A stretch of 64,000 bases of DNA from Anaerolineaceae bacterium UBA6133 (GCA_002435825.1 DIVL01000024.1:38435-102434), one strand, 5' to 3'; counted from the stretch's first letter, positions 53,250-62,583 are shown. The notes: generated by a model not told the origin, from the letters alone. Numbers and translations: made by a program.

Positions 53250-53288
53250 CCAACAAAAACTGCCGGCAAGTCCGGCAGTTTTTGTTGG
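53250..53288. terminator. Very strong bidirectional terminator
   Basis: Perfect 17-bp stem (53250-53266 with 53272-53288), 5-nt loop CAAGT, T-tracts on both strands; ends the lysine operon and the subtilase gene. Confidence 0.93.
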
Positions 53289-53299
53289 TTTTCTAAGTA

Positions 53300-55495
53300 C
53301 TACTGAACAAAGAAACTTGTTGAAGCAGTGGTTGAAATGTAATCAGCCTTGGTTACAGTTGCATCAAGTGTATAAGTACCTATGCCTGTCTTGCGGACAT
53401 TGAGACGGTAGCTAAACACATACTCACCTGTGGTTCCGGTTATACCAGTATAGGTAGTTGTAGTGCCGTTTGATGTAGTAAGCGTTACGCTGACAGAGGC
53501 GGAAGAAACTGGGGCTTCAGCCTCGTCTTTTACAATTACCGTTACATTTACCCTTTCACGGTCAACATAAGAGTCTTTGTCCGTGGATATGGTTGCGACT
53601 AAAGCCTGTTCAAAACCTGTTTGAGTGATAGTCACAGTCACCTGTTGAGTGGCTGTCAAACCACCGCTATCTGTCACAGAAATATCAAGTGTATGTGTCC
53701 CAACTGGAAGGTCGGACTTTGTAAAGCTTGCTCCAGTATAGAGCGTAACACCGTCAAGTTTCCACACAATCTCGTCACTCAGTGAACCGTCTTCTGCATC
53801 ATCTGCGGTGGCGGTGAAGGTTATTGGTGCGCCTTGTTCAAAGGAAGAATTATTGGCAGGGCTTGTGATTGTCAGAGTTGGAGCAGTATTCACAGGAGGC
53901 GTGCCGCCGCCATATCCCAGGTATTCAAGGGCTGCTCTGGCTTGCACCAGACCGTAGCCATAGTAGTTATCTCTTCCCACTGTGCCCAGATCCTCAGCTG
54001 TAGCAGTAAGGGCGTTTCTGATTTCTACATTGGTCAATGTTGTATTCCAACTCCATACCAAAGCCGCAACCGCTGAAACATGCGGAGTCGCCATGGATGT
54101 GCCATCCCAGGCTTCATAGCCGCTTCCAGGCTTCTCAATCGAGCTAAATACTGCCGCTGTTTGGCCAAGTTTATTTGCCACCAGGTATTGACCATCTTCC
54201 TGGCTCAAAGAAAGGCCAATAATCGTGGTGCTGTTGCCCTCTCCCAGGGTTCCCAGGAAGCCACCTGGCACATTATTGTAGACAATTGCCGCGACACCCC
54301 CACCCGCCTGAACATTAGCAACTTTTGTGTAAAAATCATAAGTTCCACGTTCGCAAAGGACAACCTTGCCAGACCAGGAACCAGCTGTGCCGCAAAGTCC
54401 ACCATCAACCAGTGCGCCATTGGCGGTTCCGAGTCCAGAATATTCAATGTGTAAAACGGCGTAATCCGCACCATCTACAGTGAGACTATTAGTCTCCAGG
54501 TAAGGAAGTGTTGAAAGCACAGCCACACCAGGCGCGGCAATTTCCACCTGGCTGTTATATTGCGAGAAGTCAGCCACAACCTTGCTGCTGTCAATGGCTG
54601 CCACGGACATAACTGAATCGTAAGAAGCTGGATAAGATTTCGCAGTAGTGCCGTCATTACCTGCGGCAGCAATGCTCAATACACCTGCTGAATAAGCGCT
54701 ACTAAACGCTGTTAATTCATTCCTCACTGAGCGTGAGCCACCCAGGCTCATGCTGACCACGTTCGCGCCAGCATTTCGACAACGTGTGAGTGCGTCAACG
54801 AGGTTGGAAGCGTAGGTTGCATTACCATCGTCATTAAAGAATTTGACAATGTAGAGGTTTACAGTTCCAGGGGTAACACCAACCACGCCGAGACCGTTGT
54901 TCTCAGCTGCGATCGTGCCGCCAACATGCGAACCGTGACCAAAACCATCACGGTACCATGCATCATCGACCTGGGAAAAACCACCAATAGCATCTGGGAG
55001 ATCTTCATGATCCTGGTAGTAACCAGAATCAATGATACACAGCGTCCGGTTTGCGCCGGTTGGAGCACCCGCATCCACGTTGCCGTCGCGGTCAACATCC
55101 CAAACATCACGCGCCTGGACCATGTCGATGCCATAAGGTACCGTCTGACCAAGCTGGTCAACTACTGCCAGAGCTTCTTCTGTTACATGCCCAGCCATTG
55201 CGCTGATGGGATATCGTTCCGCATCTTCTTCAACCTCGATTACCCAGGGGTTGTTGAGGATCCCGTTTAGGGCAGCCGCTGGGAGGCTGACAACATAGGC
55301 GCCAAGCTCAGGAAAATCATAATGGATCTGGCTGCTGCTTGAATTTAATGCCTTAAAAACTTCAGACTTTCCCCCATCCCGGTAGGAAACCCAAACCCGG
55401 ATCGTGTCCGATGGGTCTGCCATAACCGGACTTGCGACGCTGAACAACAGCATCAGAACTGCGGATAGGACGAACAGTACTCTTGCTTTTTGCAT
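53300..55495 (-). CDS. Secreted subtilisin-family serine protease (S8) with PA and Ig-like domains
   Basis: 731 aa. Signal peptide (residues 1-26, cleavage after VMA). A short I9-like pro-region is at ~30-95. Catalytic triad: Asp in CIIDSGYY, His in GHGSHVGGT and Ser in DGTSMATPHVS. A PA insert (~345-450, VLCERGTYDF, AAIVYNN) precedes the Ser motif. The C-terminus holds two beta domains: ~540-630 (PTLTITSPANNSSF ... VGTHTLDISVTDSGG) and ~635-731 (KDSYVDRERVNVTV). Exported protein degradation would feed the amino-acid fermentation encoded beside it. Confidence 0.93.
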   Translation of the reverse strand: MQKARVLFVLSAVLMLLFSVASPVMADPSDTIRVWVSYRDGGKSEVFKALNSSSSQIHYDFPELGAYVVSLPAAALNGILNNPWVIEVEEDAERYPISAMAGHVTEEALAVVDQLGQTVPYGIDMVQARDVWDVDRDGNVDAGAPTGANRTLCIIDSGYYQDHEDLPDAIGGFSQVDDAWYRDGFGHGSHVGGTIAAENNGLGVVGVTPGTVNLYIVKFFNDDGNATYASNLVDALTRCRNAGANVVSMSLGGSRSVRNELTAFSSAYSAGVLSIAAAGNDGTTAKSYPASYDSVMSVAAIDSSKVVADFSQYNSQVEIAAPGVAVLSTLPYLETNSLTVDGADYAVLHIEYSGLGTANGALVDGGLCGTAGSWSGKVVLCERGTYDFYTKVANVQAGGGVAAIVYNNVPGGFLGTLGEGNSTTIIGLSLSQEDGQYLVANKLGQTAAVFSSIEKPGSGYEAWDGTSMATPHVSAVAALVWSWNTTLTNVEIRNALTATAEDLGTVGRDNYYGYGLVQARAALEYLGYGGGTPPVNTAPTLTITSPANNSSFEQGAPITFTATADDAEDGSLSDEIVWKLDGVTLYTGASFTKSDLPVGTHTLDISVTDSGGLTATQQVTVTITQTGFEQALVATISTDKDSYVDRERVNVTVIVKDEAEAPVSSASVSVTLTTSNGTTTTYTGITGTTGEYVFSYRLNVRKTGIGTYTLDATVTKADYISTTASTSFFVQ

Positions 55496-55593
55496 TTTTT
55501 GCTCCTTGTTGTGAAAGAGAATTGGAATTGATTAATATTACTACTTATTTGCTCTGATGCGGGTTCAACACTTTCATTCCCTTAAGAATTAAC

Positions 55594-55626
55594 GAATAAG
55601 GTGCGGCTTGTAAACCGCACATTATT
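55594..55626 (-). terminator. Possible terminator of the thl-crt-hbd operon
   Basis: GTGCGG / CCGCAC stem flanked by AATAA/TTATT just after the hbd stop; short U-rich tail. Confidence 0.5.
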
Positions 55627-55633
55627 CAGAATT

Positions 55634-56467
55634 CTAGTAGCTATAAAAACCCTGGCCGGTCTTACGCCCGAGCTTGCCACCCCGGACCATTTTGCGCAGT
55701 AAGGGATGCGGGCGGTATTTGCTGTCGCCAGTCTCGTTGTGGAGAACTTCCATGATTGCCAGGCAGACATCCAGACCGATTAGATCTCCCAGTTCCAGCG
55801 GACCCATCGGGTGATTGGCTCCCAGTTTCATGGCTGTGTCGATGCCCTCAACGCTGGCAACACCTTCCGCATAGATCCCCACAGCTTCGTTGATCATCGG
55901 GATCAGAATGCGGTTGACCACAAAGCCAGCTGATTCTTTGACCTCCACCGGGGTTTTGCCCAATCCCCTCGCGATCTCAGAAACCTGCTCCACCACGTCC
56001 GCAGGCGTAGATAGCCCAGGAATGACTTCCACCAGTTTCATGACAGGCGCGGGATTAAAAAAGTGCATCCCAACCAGGGGATGATTAAGCCCCTGCGCAA
56101 TCTCGGTGATCGAGAGCGAGGAAGTGTTGCTGGCAAAAATGCATTCAGGTTTGGCGATTGAGTCCAATGATTTGAAAGTTTCTCTCTTAACGGAAATCTC
56201 TTCCAAAACGGCTTCCACGACCAGGTCACAATCCGTACAATCCTCCAACAGTCCGGCTGTGATGCGGGCGTTAACCTGATCGGCAGCGGCTTGCTCCATT
56301 TTGCCGCGATCCACTCTGCTCTGAAGTCCTTTGGCGATGCGCTGCTGACCTTTTTGGGCGAATTCAAGATTGATATCAGTGAGAATGACTTCGTAACCTT
56401 CAGTTTGCGCGAATGCCTGGGCAATCCCGCTGCCCATGGTGCCTGCTCCGATCACTGCTACTTTCAT
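55634..56467 (-). CDS. hbd: 3-hydroxybutyryl-CoA dehydrogenase
   Basis: Interconverts acetoacetyl-CoA and 3-hydroxybutyryl-CoA with NAD(P)H. 277 aa. Rossmann start [16 protein letters not shown], catalytic His in [26 protein letters not shown] and [15 protein letters not shown], with the usual [10 protein letters not shown]-terminus. ATG 56467 follows AAAGGAG; the in-frame ATG 18 nt upstream lacks a site. Third gene after thl and crt. Confidence 0.95.
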   Translation of the reverse strand: MKVAVIGAGTMGSGIAQAFAQTEGYEVILTDINLEFAQKGQQRIAKGLQSRVDRGKMEQAAADQVNARITAGLLEDCTDCDLVVEAVLEEISVKRETFKSLDSIAKPECIFASNTSSLSITEIAQGLNHPLVGMHFFNPAPVMKLVEVIPGLSTPADVVEQVSEIARGLGKTPVEVKESAGFVVNRILIPMINEAVGIYAEGVASVEGIDTAMKLGANHPMGPLELGDLIGLDVCLAIMEVLHNETGDSKYRPHPLLRKMVRGGKLGRKTGQGFYSY

Positions 56468-56483
56468 GTTTTCTCCTTTTAGC

Positions 56484-56516
56484 AACAGCAGCCTGAAGTT
56501 ATTCCAGGCTGCTGTT
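56484..56516 (-). other. Intercistronic hairpin between crt and hbd
   Basis: 12-bp perfect stem AACAGCAGCCTG / CAGGCTGCTGTT with a 9-nt loop. No U-tract on the coding side, so more likely an mRNA-stability or processing element than a terminator. Confidence 0.55.
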
Positions 56517-56524
56517 TGAATTGG

Positions 56525-57304
56525 TTATTTGTTTTTGAAATCTTTCTCTTTGCGTTTCTCCAGGAAAGCCTGCATACCTTCTTTTTGGTCCTCAGTCAAA
56601 AAACAAGTGCTGAACAGCTCAACTTCGTGCTGGATCGCAGCCTGTATCGGCATGTCAAGCCCCTCGTTCACAGCGCGCTTGAGGTTCCGAATGGCAATGG
56701 GAGCGTTGTTGGCGATGCGAGTTGCCATTTTTAGGGCTTCGGGCAGTAACTCCTCCAAGCGATAAACGCAACTCACCAAACCGATTTGGAGAGCTTCTTC
56801 TGCCCTGATGTTCCTGCAAGTGAACAAGAGCTCTTTCGCTTTCGAAGCTGAACCAATCACACGTGCCAGCCGCTGGGTGCCACCGAAACCCGGCGTGATG
56901 CCCAGGCCGGCTTCAGGCTGACCAAACACAGCATTTTCACTGCAAATTCGGATATCACAGCTGAGTGCCAGCTCATTTCCACCGCCCAATGCGTAACCAT
57001 TGATGGCAGCTATGACAGGCATGGGAAAGGTTTCGATCTTGCTGAACAAAGCGTTTCCGGTTTCACTGAAAAGCCTGGCTTCGCTCTCAGTCATACAACA
57101 CATTTCAGCCACATCCGCGCCGGCAACGAAGGCTTTCTCTCCTGCGCCGGTAATAACCAGGCAGCGAGTTGTCTCAAGATCCACAGCATCCAGGACTTCA
57201 TTCAGCTCTTGCAAAACAGCCCTATTTAACGCGTTCAGAGCCTCCGGTCGGTTGATGGTGATCAGTCCGAGCTGTCTTACTGTTTCGTACTGAACGAGCG
57301 CCAT
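56525..57304 (-). CDS. crt: Crotonase / enoyl-CoA hydratase
   Basis: Hydrates crotonyl-CoA to 3-hydroxybutyryl-CoA or the reverse. 259 aa. Oxyanion-hole motifs AFVAGADVAEM and NGYALGGGNELALSCD, and the two catalytic Glu in GQPEAGLGITPGFGGTQRL are present. Begins 2 nt after the thiolase stop. Between the lysine-derived crotonyl-CoA and Hbd/Thl it fits an oxidative route to acetyl-CoA; it can also run in the butyrate direction. Confidence 0.93.
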   Translation of the reverse strand: MALVQYETVRQLGLITINRPEALNALNRAVLQELNEVLDAVDLETTRCLVITGAGEKAFVAGADVAEMCCMTESEARLFSETGNALFSKIETFPMPVIAAINGYALGGGNELALSCDIRICSENAVFGQPEAGLGITPGFGGTQRLARVIGSASKAKELLFTCRNIRAEEALQIGLVSCVYRLEELLPEALKMATRIANNAPIAIRNLKRAVNEGLDMPIQAAIQHEVELFSTCFLTEDQKEGMQAFLEKRKEKDFKNK

Positions 57305-57306
57305 GC

Positions 57307-58497
57307 TTATGCCTCAGGTTTTGCTACTGCCGTGGCGCAACCCATGCCACCGCCGATGCAGAGCGTTGCCAGTCCCAGTTTCGCGCTTTCCTGGCGGTTC
57401 ATTTCATGGATCAGCGAGACGAGAATACGGCATCCGGATGCGCCAATGGGATGCCCCAAGGCAATCGCGCCGCCATTAACATTTACCTTGTCTGGATCCA
57501 TGCCCAGATCGCGCAAAACTGCCACGGATTGAGCCGCGAAAGCTTCGTTAGCTTCGACGACATCGAAATCAGCAATGCCCTTGCCTAATTTTTCCAGCAG
57601 TTTCTTGGTGGCTGCCACGGGACCAATGCCCATAATTGAGGGCTCAACGCCTTCCAGGGCACTGCCAAGCCAGATCGCTTCGGGGGTAACACCGAGTTCA
57701 CGGGCTTTCTCTTCACTCATCACGACCACCGCTGCGGCGCCATCATTAATTGTAGAGGAGTTCCCCGCAGTAACGATCCCATCAGGCTTGAAGGCAGGCT
57801 TTAGCTTTGCCAGTCCCTCTGCCGTAGTCTCCCCACGGATGCCTTCATCTTCAATGAAATCGATAACCTCTCGTTTGACGCGCACCTGAACAGGCACAAT
57901 TTCGTCAACAAATTTGCCTTCAGCCTGGGCTTGTGCGGCTTTCTGCTGCGAGTGAGCAGAGAATTTATCCAGTTCCTGGCGGGTCAAATGCCATTGTTCC
58001 GCCACATTTTCAGCCGTGATGCCCATATGCAACTGGCTGAAAGCATCGGTCAAACCATCATTTACCATCGTGTCGACCAGCTTGCCGTCGCCAAGGCGGT
58101 AGCCTGCTCGTGCCAGGGGAAGGGCATAGGCAGAAGCCGACATATTCTCCATGCCGCCAGCCACCACTACATCTGCTTCACCAAGCAAAACCATCCTGGC
58201 AGCCATGTTGACTGCCTCAAGACCGGAACCGCAGACAACATTTATAGTCACTGCGGGGGATTCGATCGGAACACCAGCATTGACAGCAGCCTGGCGGGCG
58301 ACATTCTGCCCTTGTGCCGCCTGCAGGATGCAGCCCATGTAGACCATGTCAACATCAGACGGCTGGATTCCTGCCCGGCGGACAGCTTCCCGGATAACGA
58401 CTTCACCAAGCTTTGCTACAGGAACAGTTGAGAGCATGCCGCTCAGCTTCCCTATCGCAGTACGACACGACCCGGCAATGACGATTTTCTCATTCAT
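57307..58497 (-). CDS. thl: Acetyl-CoA C-acetyltransferase (thiolase)
   Basis: Thiolysis of acetoacetyl-CoA to two acetyl-CoA, or the condensation. 396 aa. Nucleophilic Cys in [27 protein letters not shown] (His) and the second Cys in [10 protein letters not shown] are intact. ATG 58497 gives the standard N-terminus [25 protein letters not shown] precedes it. First gene of the thl-crt-hbd operon; it completes use of the acetoacetyl-CoA produced through AtoDA. Confidence 0.95.
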   Translation of the reverse strand: MNEKIVIAGSCRTAIGKLSGMLSTVPVAKLGEVVIREAVRRAGIQPSDVDMVYMGCILQAAQGQNVARQAAVNAGVPIESPAVTINVVCGSGLEAVNMAARMVLLGEADVVVAGGMENMSASAYALPLARAGYRLGDGKLVDTMVNDGLTDAFSQLHMGITAENVAEQWHLTRQELDKFSAHSQQKAAQAQAEGKFVDEIVPVQVRVKREVIDFIEDEGIRGETTAEGLAKLKPAFKPDGIVTAGNSSTINDGAAAVVVMSEEKARELGVTPEAIWLGSALEGVEPSIMGIGPVAATKKLLEKLGKGIADFDVVEANEAFAAQSVAVLRDLGMDPDKVNVNGGAIALGHPIGASGCRILVSLIHEMNRQESAKLGLATLCIGGGMGCATAVAKPEA

Positions 58498-58724
58498 AAA
58501 TGATTCCCTTTCTCTAAGGATCTGGGGGTGAGGTTTGACAGAAAACAAACGCAGTTTATGTCAGGGCGAGTTGTGATCTGCCTCCCAGACCGGATTGTTC
58601 GCCTGTATTATCTCATAGAATTCGCATCCAAACCCTCTAATTTTATTACTTTTTGATCGATAATTGATGATCACGCACCCGCTCTGAACCCACACTATTT
58701 AAGGCTTTCTATTCCATATATTTC

Positions 58725-58753
58725 TTGACATTAGAACAATTGTTCTATATAAT
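58725..58753 (+). promoter_or_regulatory. Consensus sigma-70 promoter of the PolB-type operon
   Basis: Perfect TTGACA (58725-58730), exactly 17 nt, perfect TATAAT (58748-58753). Start expected near 58760, which is the ATG itself, so the message is probably leaderless. Confidence 0.92.
58732..58747. promoter_or_regulatory. LexA-type operator (SOS box)
   Basis: 16-bp perfect palindrome TAGAACAATTGTTCTA with the GAAC-N4-GTTC core of Gram-positive-type LexA boxes. It fills the spacer between -35 and -10, the classic position for repression by occlusion. Confidence 0.85.
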
Positions 58754-58759
58754 TAGAGC

Positions 58760-59335
58760 ATGATGGAATCCTACCGCCCGGACTCATTAACTCTCTTCAA
58801 AATGCCGCTGCCGCCCAAGCGTTTTCTTGCCATCGGCGCGCATGCGCTCACAGATCGCATGTTGCAGCTCATCTCCGCCCTGGCACTGAAGCAGACGGTC
58901 ACCGTGCTGGATTGCGGCAATCGCTCCAACATGTATGCGGTGGCCAGGCTGATCCGCCCTTACACATCCGACCCCGTCAGTGTGATGAACAACATTCGCC
59001 TTTCGCGCGCCTTCACCTGCTACCAAGTACTGGCAATGATCCAGGCAACTGCCAAAGATCCTCCCCGTGAACCACTGGTACTTTTGGACATGCTGGCGAC
59101 CTTCCTGGATGAGGATGTAGAGCTTAAAGACAGCCAGCGGCTGCTCAATCACAGCCTGGATCTACTTGAAAACCTGAGCTATTTCGCGCCAGTGGTGATC
59201 AGCACGCGCCAGATCCCCGCCATTGCTGAAAATCGAGGCGTTTTGCTCGAGCAACTCAAAGCCAGTGTAGACGTGTGTTGGGAAGAACCTCTCTCCCTCC
59301 CGACCAGCCAGGAATTACAGCTGGCACTCTTTTAG
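58760..59335 (+). CDS. RecA/RadA-superfamily-like protein lacking Walker A (SOS operon gene 1)
   Basis: 191 aa. Fold hints: after a short lead the loop FLAIGAHALTD sits where a P-loop belongs but has no GK[ST]. Next come a strand VTVLDCGN, the segment NNIRLSRAFTCYQVLAMI reminiscent of the Rad51/RadA region before the Walker B strand, and LVLLDMLATF as a Walker-B-like strand. So it looks like a RecA-fold protein that no longer hydrolyses ATP, comparable in concept to ImuA/SulA-type proteins. Two adjacent ATGs (58760, 58763) are possible. It starts the LexA-box operon. Confidence 0.7.
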   Translation: MMESYRPDSLTLFKMPLPPKRFLAIGAHALTDRMLQLISALALKQTVTVLDCGNRSNMYAVARLIRPYTSDPVSVMNNIRLSRAFTCYQVLAMIQATAKDPPREPLVLLDMLATFLDEDVELKDSQRLLNHSLDLLENLSYFAPVVISTRQIPAIAENRGVLLEQLKASVDVCWEEPLSLPTSQELQLALF

Positions 59336-59346
59336 ACAAGGCAACT

Positions 59347-59784
59347 ATGGGAAGAACGATTGCATCCATCACCCAAACCTGGCAGGAAGAAGAAGCCGCG
59401 CTTAACCGCTTCAAACGCGCCCTGCGCAAAGATGACCAGGTGCTTTTGGATGAACTCCTGGTTATGTCGCGTCTGCATCTGGCTGAAGCCTCCTACGCTT
59501 CCAATCTTTATCCACTGGACATGTACCTGATTGCCATCCTGCTGGAGCTCTACAAACAGCTGAAATCCATGCAAAAAGTGCTGCCCAACGCGGACCCCTT
59601 CAAAGCCGATCGTATCGAGGCGGAAAAGGAAGACGAATTCATTCAACTGCTGAACGCCACCGTCTCAGCCATATTTGACGCCCCACAGAAGGAAACGACA
59701 GCAGACCTGGTGGAAATCCCCCCGGAAATGCTGCCCGAGCCTGCCAGCGCCTTGAATTATGCCGACTTTGAGGAGGCGCCCTGA
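59347..59784 (+). CDS. Small helical protein (SOS operon gene 2)
   Basis: 145 aa, no known family recognised. Residues 1-85 are helical (WQEEEAALNRFKRALRKDD, LLDELLVMSRLHLAEASYA, MYLIAILLELYKQLKSM). The C-terminal third is acidic and Pro-rich (LVEIPPEMLPEPASALNYADFEE), suggestive of a flexible protein-binding tail. ATG 59347 follows AAGG 11 nt after gene 1; the upstream in-frame start lies inside gene 1. TGA overlaps the ATG of the polymerase by one base. Likely an adaptor between the other two. Confidence 0.7.
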   Translation: MGRTIASITQTWQEEEAALNRFKRALRKDDQVLLDELLVMSRLHLAEASYASNLYPLDMYLIAILLELYKQLKSMQKVLPNADPFKADRIEAEKEDEFIQLLNATVSAIFDAPQKETTADLVEIPPEMLPEPASALNYADFEEAP

Positions 59785-62012
59785 TGTCCTTCCGCGGCTG
59801 GCTGCTGGACCTCTACCTCAACCAGGAAGAAGGGTTGACGCTGTGGTTCATCGGGGAAGATGATCGGCGTGCCTGTTTCAGGCAGGCTTTCCCGCTCAGC
59901 TTCCATGTTGCCGGTCCCAACGAACAGCTGCGCGCGCTCTGGAAGCGTGTCAGCGGCAAAACGGGTGTTTTGGGGCTCAGCCGCAAACAAAAGCAGGATG
60001 TGTTTGCGGCAGATCCAGTCGATGTGATGCAGATTGATATGATCTCACCCGCCAGCCAGGTCAGACTATTTCGCGATATTGAAGCTGAGTTCCCCGACCT
60101 GACCTACTATGACGCGGATGTTACCATCGGCACGCGCTACATGGCTCGCCACGGCGTCTTCCCGTTGGCGCTGTGCGAATTGGAGGCAGATGAAAACCAG
60201 GTCATCCAATCCATCCGCCCTCTCAACACCCGTTGGGATCTGATACCTGAGCTGCCGCCCCTGCGCATCTTTGAACTAAAGCCGGATTGCGACCCAAACC
60301 GCGGCAAGGTGCGCTCGTTGCTCATGCGCACAGATCGCTTCGCGCGGCAGGTCCCGCTGGACCCTGCCGGCGATTACCTGCGGCTGATCAACGAGGCATT
60401 GGCAGCCTATGATCCGGATATCCTTGTCACCGATTGGGGAGATAGTTGGTTGATCCCCTTTCTGAGCGCGCAATCGGAAGAAAAAGACATTCCCCTGCAG
60501 CTCAACCGAGATACCACGCGCCCGGTCCGCTGGCAGAAAGAAACAACCTACTTCTCCTATGGGCACATCATCTACCGCCCGGAAGAAGCCCACCTCTTCG
60601 GTCGCTGTCACGTGGACCGCAAATCCTCAATGATGTGGTCTGACTACAGCCTGGCCGGCACGCTGGAAATGGCACGCGTTACCACGCTGCCCATCGAGAA
60701 AGCGGCGCGAGTCTCGCCCGGGCAGGGGATTTCTGCCATGCAGGTTATCACCGCGCTTGAGAAAGACGTTTTAGTGCCCTATCAGAAACGCCAGGTGGAA
60801 GAGTTCAAGAGCGGCATCCAATTGATCCAATCCGACCGCGGCGGGATGATCTACCAACCCAAAGCAGGGCTGCACATGGACGTGGCACAGGTGGATTTTG
60901 TCTCAATGTACCCGGCGGTGATCATCAAAGGCAATATCTCGCCGGAGGTGCCTCTGCCGGATTTGCTCGAGCCCGCCAGGGAAGAACTGGGTGTGGTACC
61001 GCTGACGCTCAAACCCCTCTACGAAAAGCGCGTGGAGATCAAGAAGAAGATCCGCCAATACCCGCCGGATCACCCGATGGTTGCAACATTGAAGGAACGC
61101 GCCAACGCGTTGAAGTGGCTGCTGGTGGTTTGTTTTGGATTTTTGGGCTATAAAAACGCACGTTATGGACGCATAGAAGCGCACGAAGCTGTCACCAAAG
61201 GCGGTCGGGAAGTGCTGCTGCGCGCCAAAGAAGTGGCGGAATCAGAAGGCTTTGAGGTGCTCCACATGTACGTCGACGCGCTCTGGATCAAAAAGAGGGG
61301 CTGCAACAAGCAAGAGCACTTCACCGATGTGATCAGCAAAATCAACCTGCACACCGGGCTGACCATCAACCTGGATGGCGTTTACCGCTGGGTGGCTTTC
61401 TTACCGTCCAAGACCGACGCGCGCATCCCGATTGCCAACCGCTATTTTGGTGTTTTTCAAAGCGGTGAGATCAAAGTGCGCGGGCTGGAGGCGCGCCGGC
61501 GCGACACACCCATTTGGATTGCGGCTGTGCAAAAGCAAATGATCGCCCTGCTGGGGCAGGCACGCACCAAAGCTGAGCTTTCCGCTTGCATCCATGAAGC
61601 GTTTTCTTTCTACTACACCTCACTGCAAAAGCTGGAAGAAAACCAGGTGCCGTTAGATCAGCTGGTGATCAACGGCAAGGTCAGTTACGCGCTCGAAGCC
61701 TACAGAGCCAGCACGGCTTCAGTGCGAGCCGCGCGGCAGATGGAAGCAGCCGGTATGCCCGTCAAACCCGGTATGCGCATCCGCTTTATTTATCGCAAGG
61801 GTGAGCCGGATGTAGTTGCCTGGGATCTGGGCAAGCCAATCGATGCACTGGAAGTAAACAAACCGAAGTATATAGAATTGCTGGCCAAGGCAGGCAGTGC
61901 GGTCCTGGCGCCATTCGGGATTTCCGAAGCCTTGTTTCGCGAGTGGAGCGAAAATCGTTCGATCCAACTCAAGCTGAACCAGGCTTTATTTCGTGACTTG
62001 AGAAGTTCATAG
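59784..62012 (+). CDS. Family-B DNA polymerase with degenerate catalytic motifs (PolB2-like; SOS operon gene 3)
   Basis: 742 aa. Polymerase motifs are recognisable but altered. Motif A VDFVSMYPAVI (Asp371 kept). Motif B ALKWLLVVCFGFLGYKNARYG (Lys444 kept; the usual Asn-x-x-Tyr-Gly is VVCFG). Motif C MYVDALW instead of YxDTDS: Asp498 is kept, but the second, metal-binding Asp is Leu500. RGLEARRRDTP (568-576) matches the conserved thumb-side motif. In the N-terminal half the DIE, N-x3-D and Y-x3-D exonuclease motifs are not seen, so proofreading is absent. I predict little or no standard polymerase activity and a role in damage response. Confidence 0.85.
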   Translation: MSFRGWLLDLYLNQEEGLTLWFIGEDDRRACFRQAFPLSFHVAGPNEQLRALWKRVSGKTGVLGLSRKQKQDVFAADPVDVMQIDMISPASQVRLFRDIEAEFPDLTYYDADVTIGTRYMARHGVFPLALCELEADENQVIQSIRPLNTRWDLIPELPPLRIFELKPDCDPNRGKVRSLLMRTDRFARQVPLDPAGDYLRLINEALAAYDPDILVTDWGDSWLIPFLSAQSEEKDIPLQLNRDTTRPVRWQKETTYFSYGHIIYRPEEAHLFGRCHVDRKSSMMWSDYSLAGTLEMARVTTLPIEKAARVSPGQGISAMQVITALEKDVLVPYQKRQVEEFKSGIQLIQSDRGGMIYQPKAGLHMDVAQVDFVSMYPAVIIKGNISPEVPLPDLLEPAREELGVVPLTLKPLYEKRVEIKKKIRQYPPDHPMVATLKERANALKWLLVVCFGFLGYKNARYGRIEAHEAVTKGGREVLLRAKEVAESEGFEVLHMYVDALWIKKRGCNKQEHFTDVISKINLHTGLTINLDGVYRWVAFLPSKTDARIPIANRYFGVFQSGEIKVRGLEARRRDTPIWIAAVQKQMIALLGQARTKAELSACIHEAFSFYYTSLQKLEENQVPLDQLVINGKVSYALEAYRASTASVRAARQMEAAGMPVKPGMRIRFIYRKGEPDVVAWDLGKPIDALEVNKPKYIELLAKAGSAVLAPFGISEALFREWSENRSIQLKLNQALFRDLRSS

Positions 62013-62583
62013 AAAAGAGAGATGTTCTAACGTTTGTTTGACGAGGATTTGACACTCGCATATAATCATTTTCTGATGAGAAGTGCTGTAATCAGCGATC
62101 TGGCATGACTAATGTCCATAAGTGGTCAGGCCAGTAGAGCTGGCAATCAATTGAAAATAATCCGGTTTGGGCAAATAACAAAGGCTTCACTGCCTCAATC
62201 AGAACAACCTGATCGATTAAGAGGCTGGCACTCTAGCAATATTTGGCACAGGATGTTTTCACTACACACGCGGCAAATCAGACATAGCTGCCTGTGATTT
62301 AGGGGTCAAAATTGAACCCGCGCAAATCGGTAAAGATAAGCAAGTAACATTTTTTTTCGATCTGGAAACTCTGTCTTTTTAGTTTTTTGATGTTTCAGCG
62401 AAGTCTTAGCGGGACTAGTCGTTATCAGACGGCTAATAAACCTGCCTGTCTTTTGCTAAGCGGGAGTGTTGCGAGAATTGATGCCACCAAATTACACATT
62501 GGGTAATACTAATCTTGAAAGTTTATGAGACTCTAATCCGATTGGAGTTACCCAAATGATTTTATCTTTGAAAGGATGCATAA
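62013..62583 (+). other. 570-bp stretch without a supportable protein gene
   Basis: Visibly more AT-rich than the operon before it. It contains a good promoter near its left end but only short, unconvincing ORFs. No tRNA or known riboswitch was recognised. It could hold a non-coding RNA or a long 5' leader for the dehydrogenase gene at 62584. Confidence 0.5.
62038..62066 (+). promoter_or_regulatory. Strong predicted promoter in the non-coding stretch
   Basis: TTGACG (62038-62043), 17-nt spacer, perfect TATAAT (62061-62066); start near 62073, over 500 nt before the next gene. Confidence 0.7.

Noticed and set aside
62112..62297. 61-aa ORF in the non-coding stretch
   Set aside because: No Shine-Dalgarno and protein-like features are lacking.
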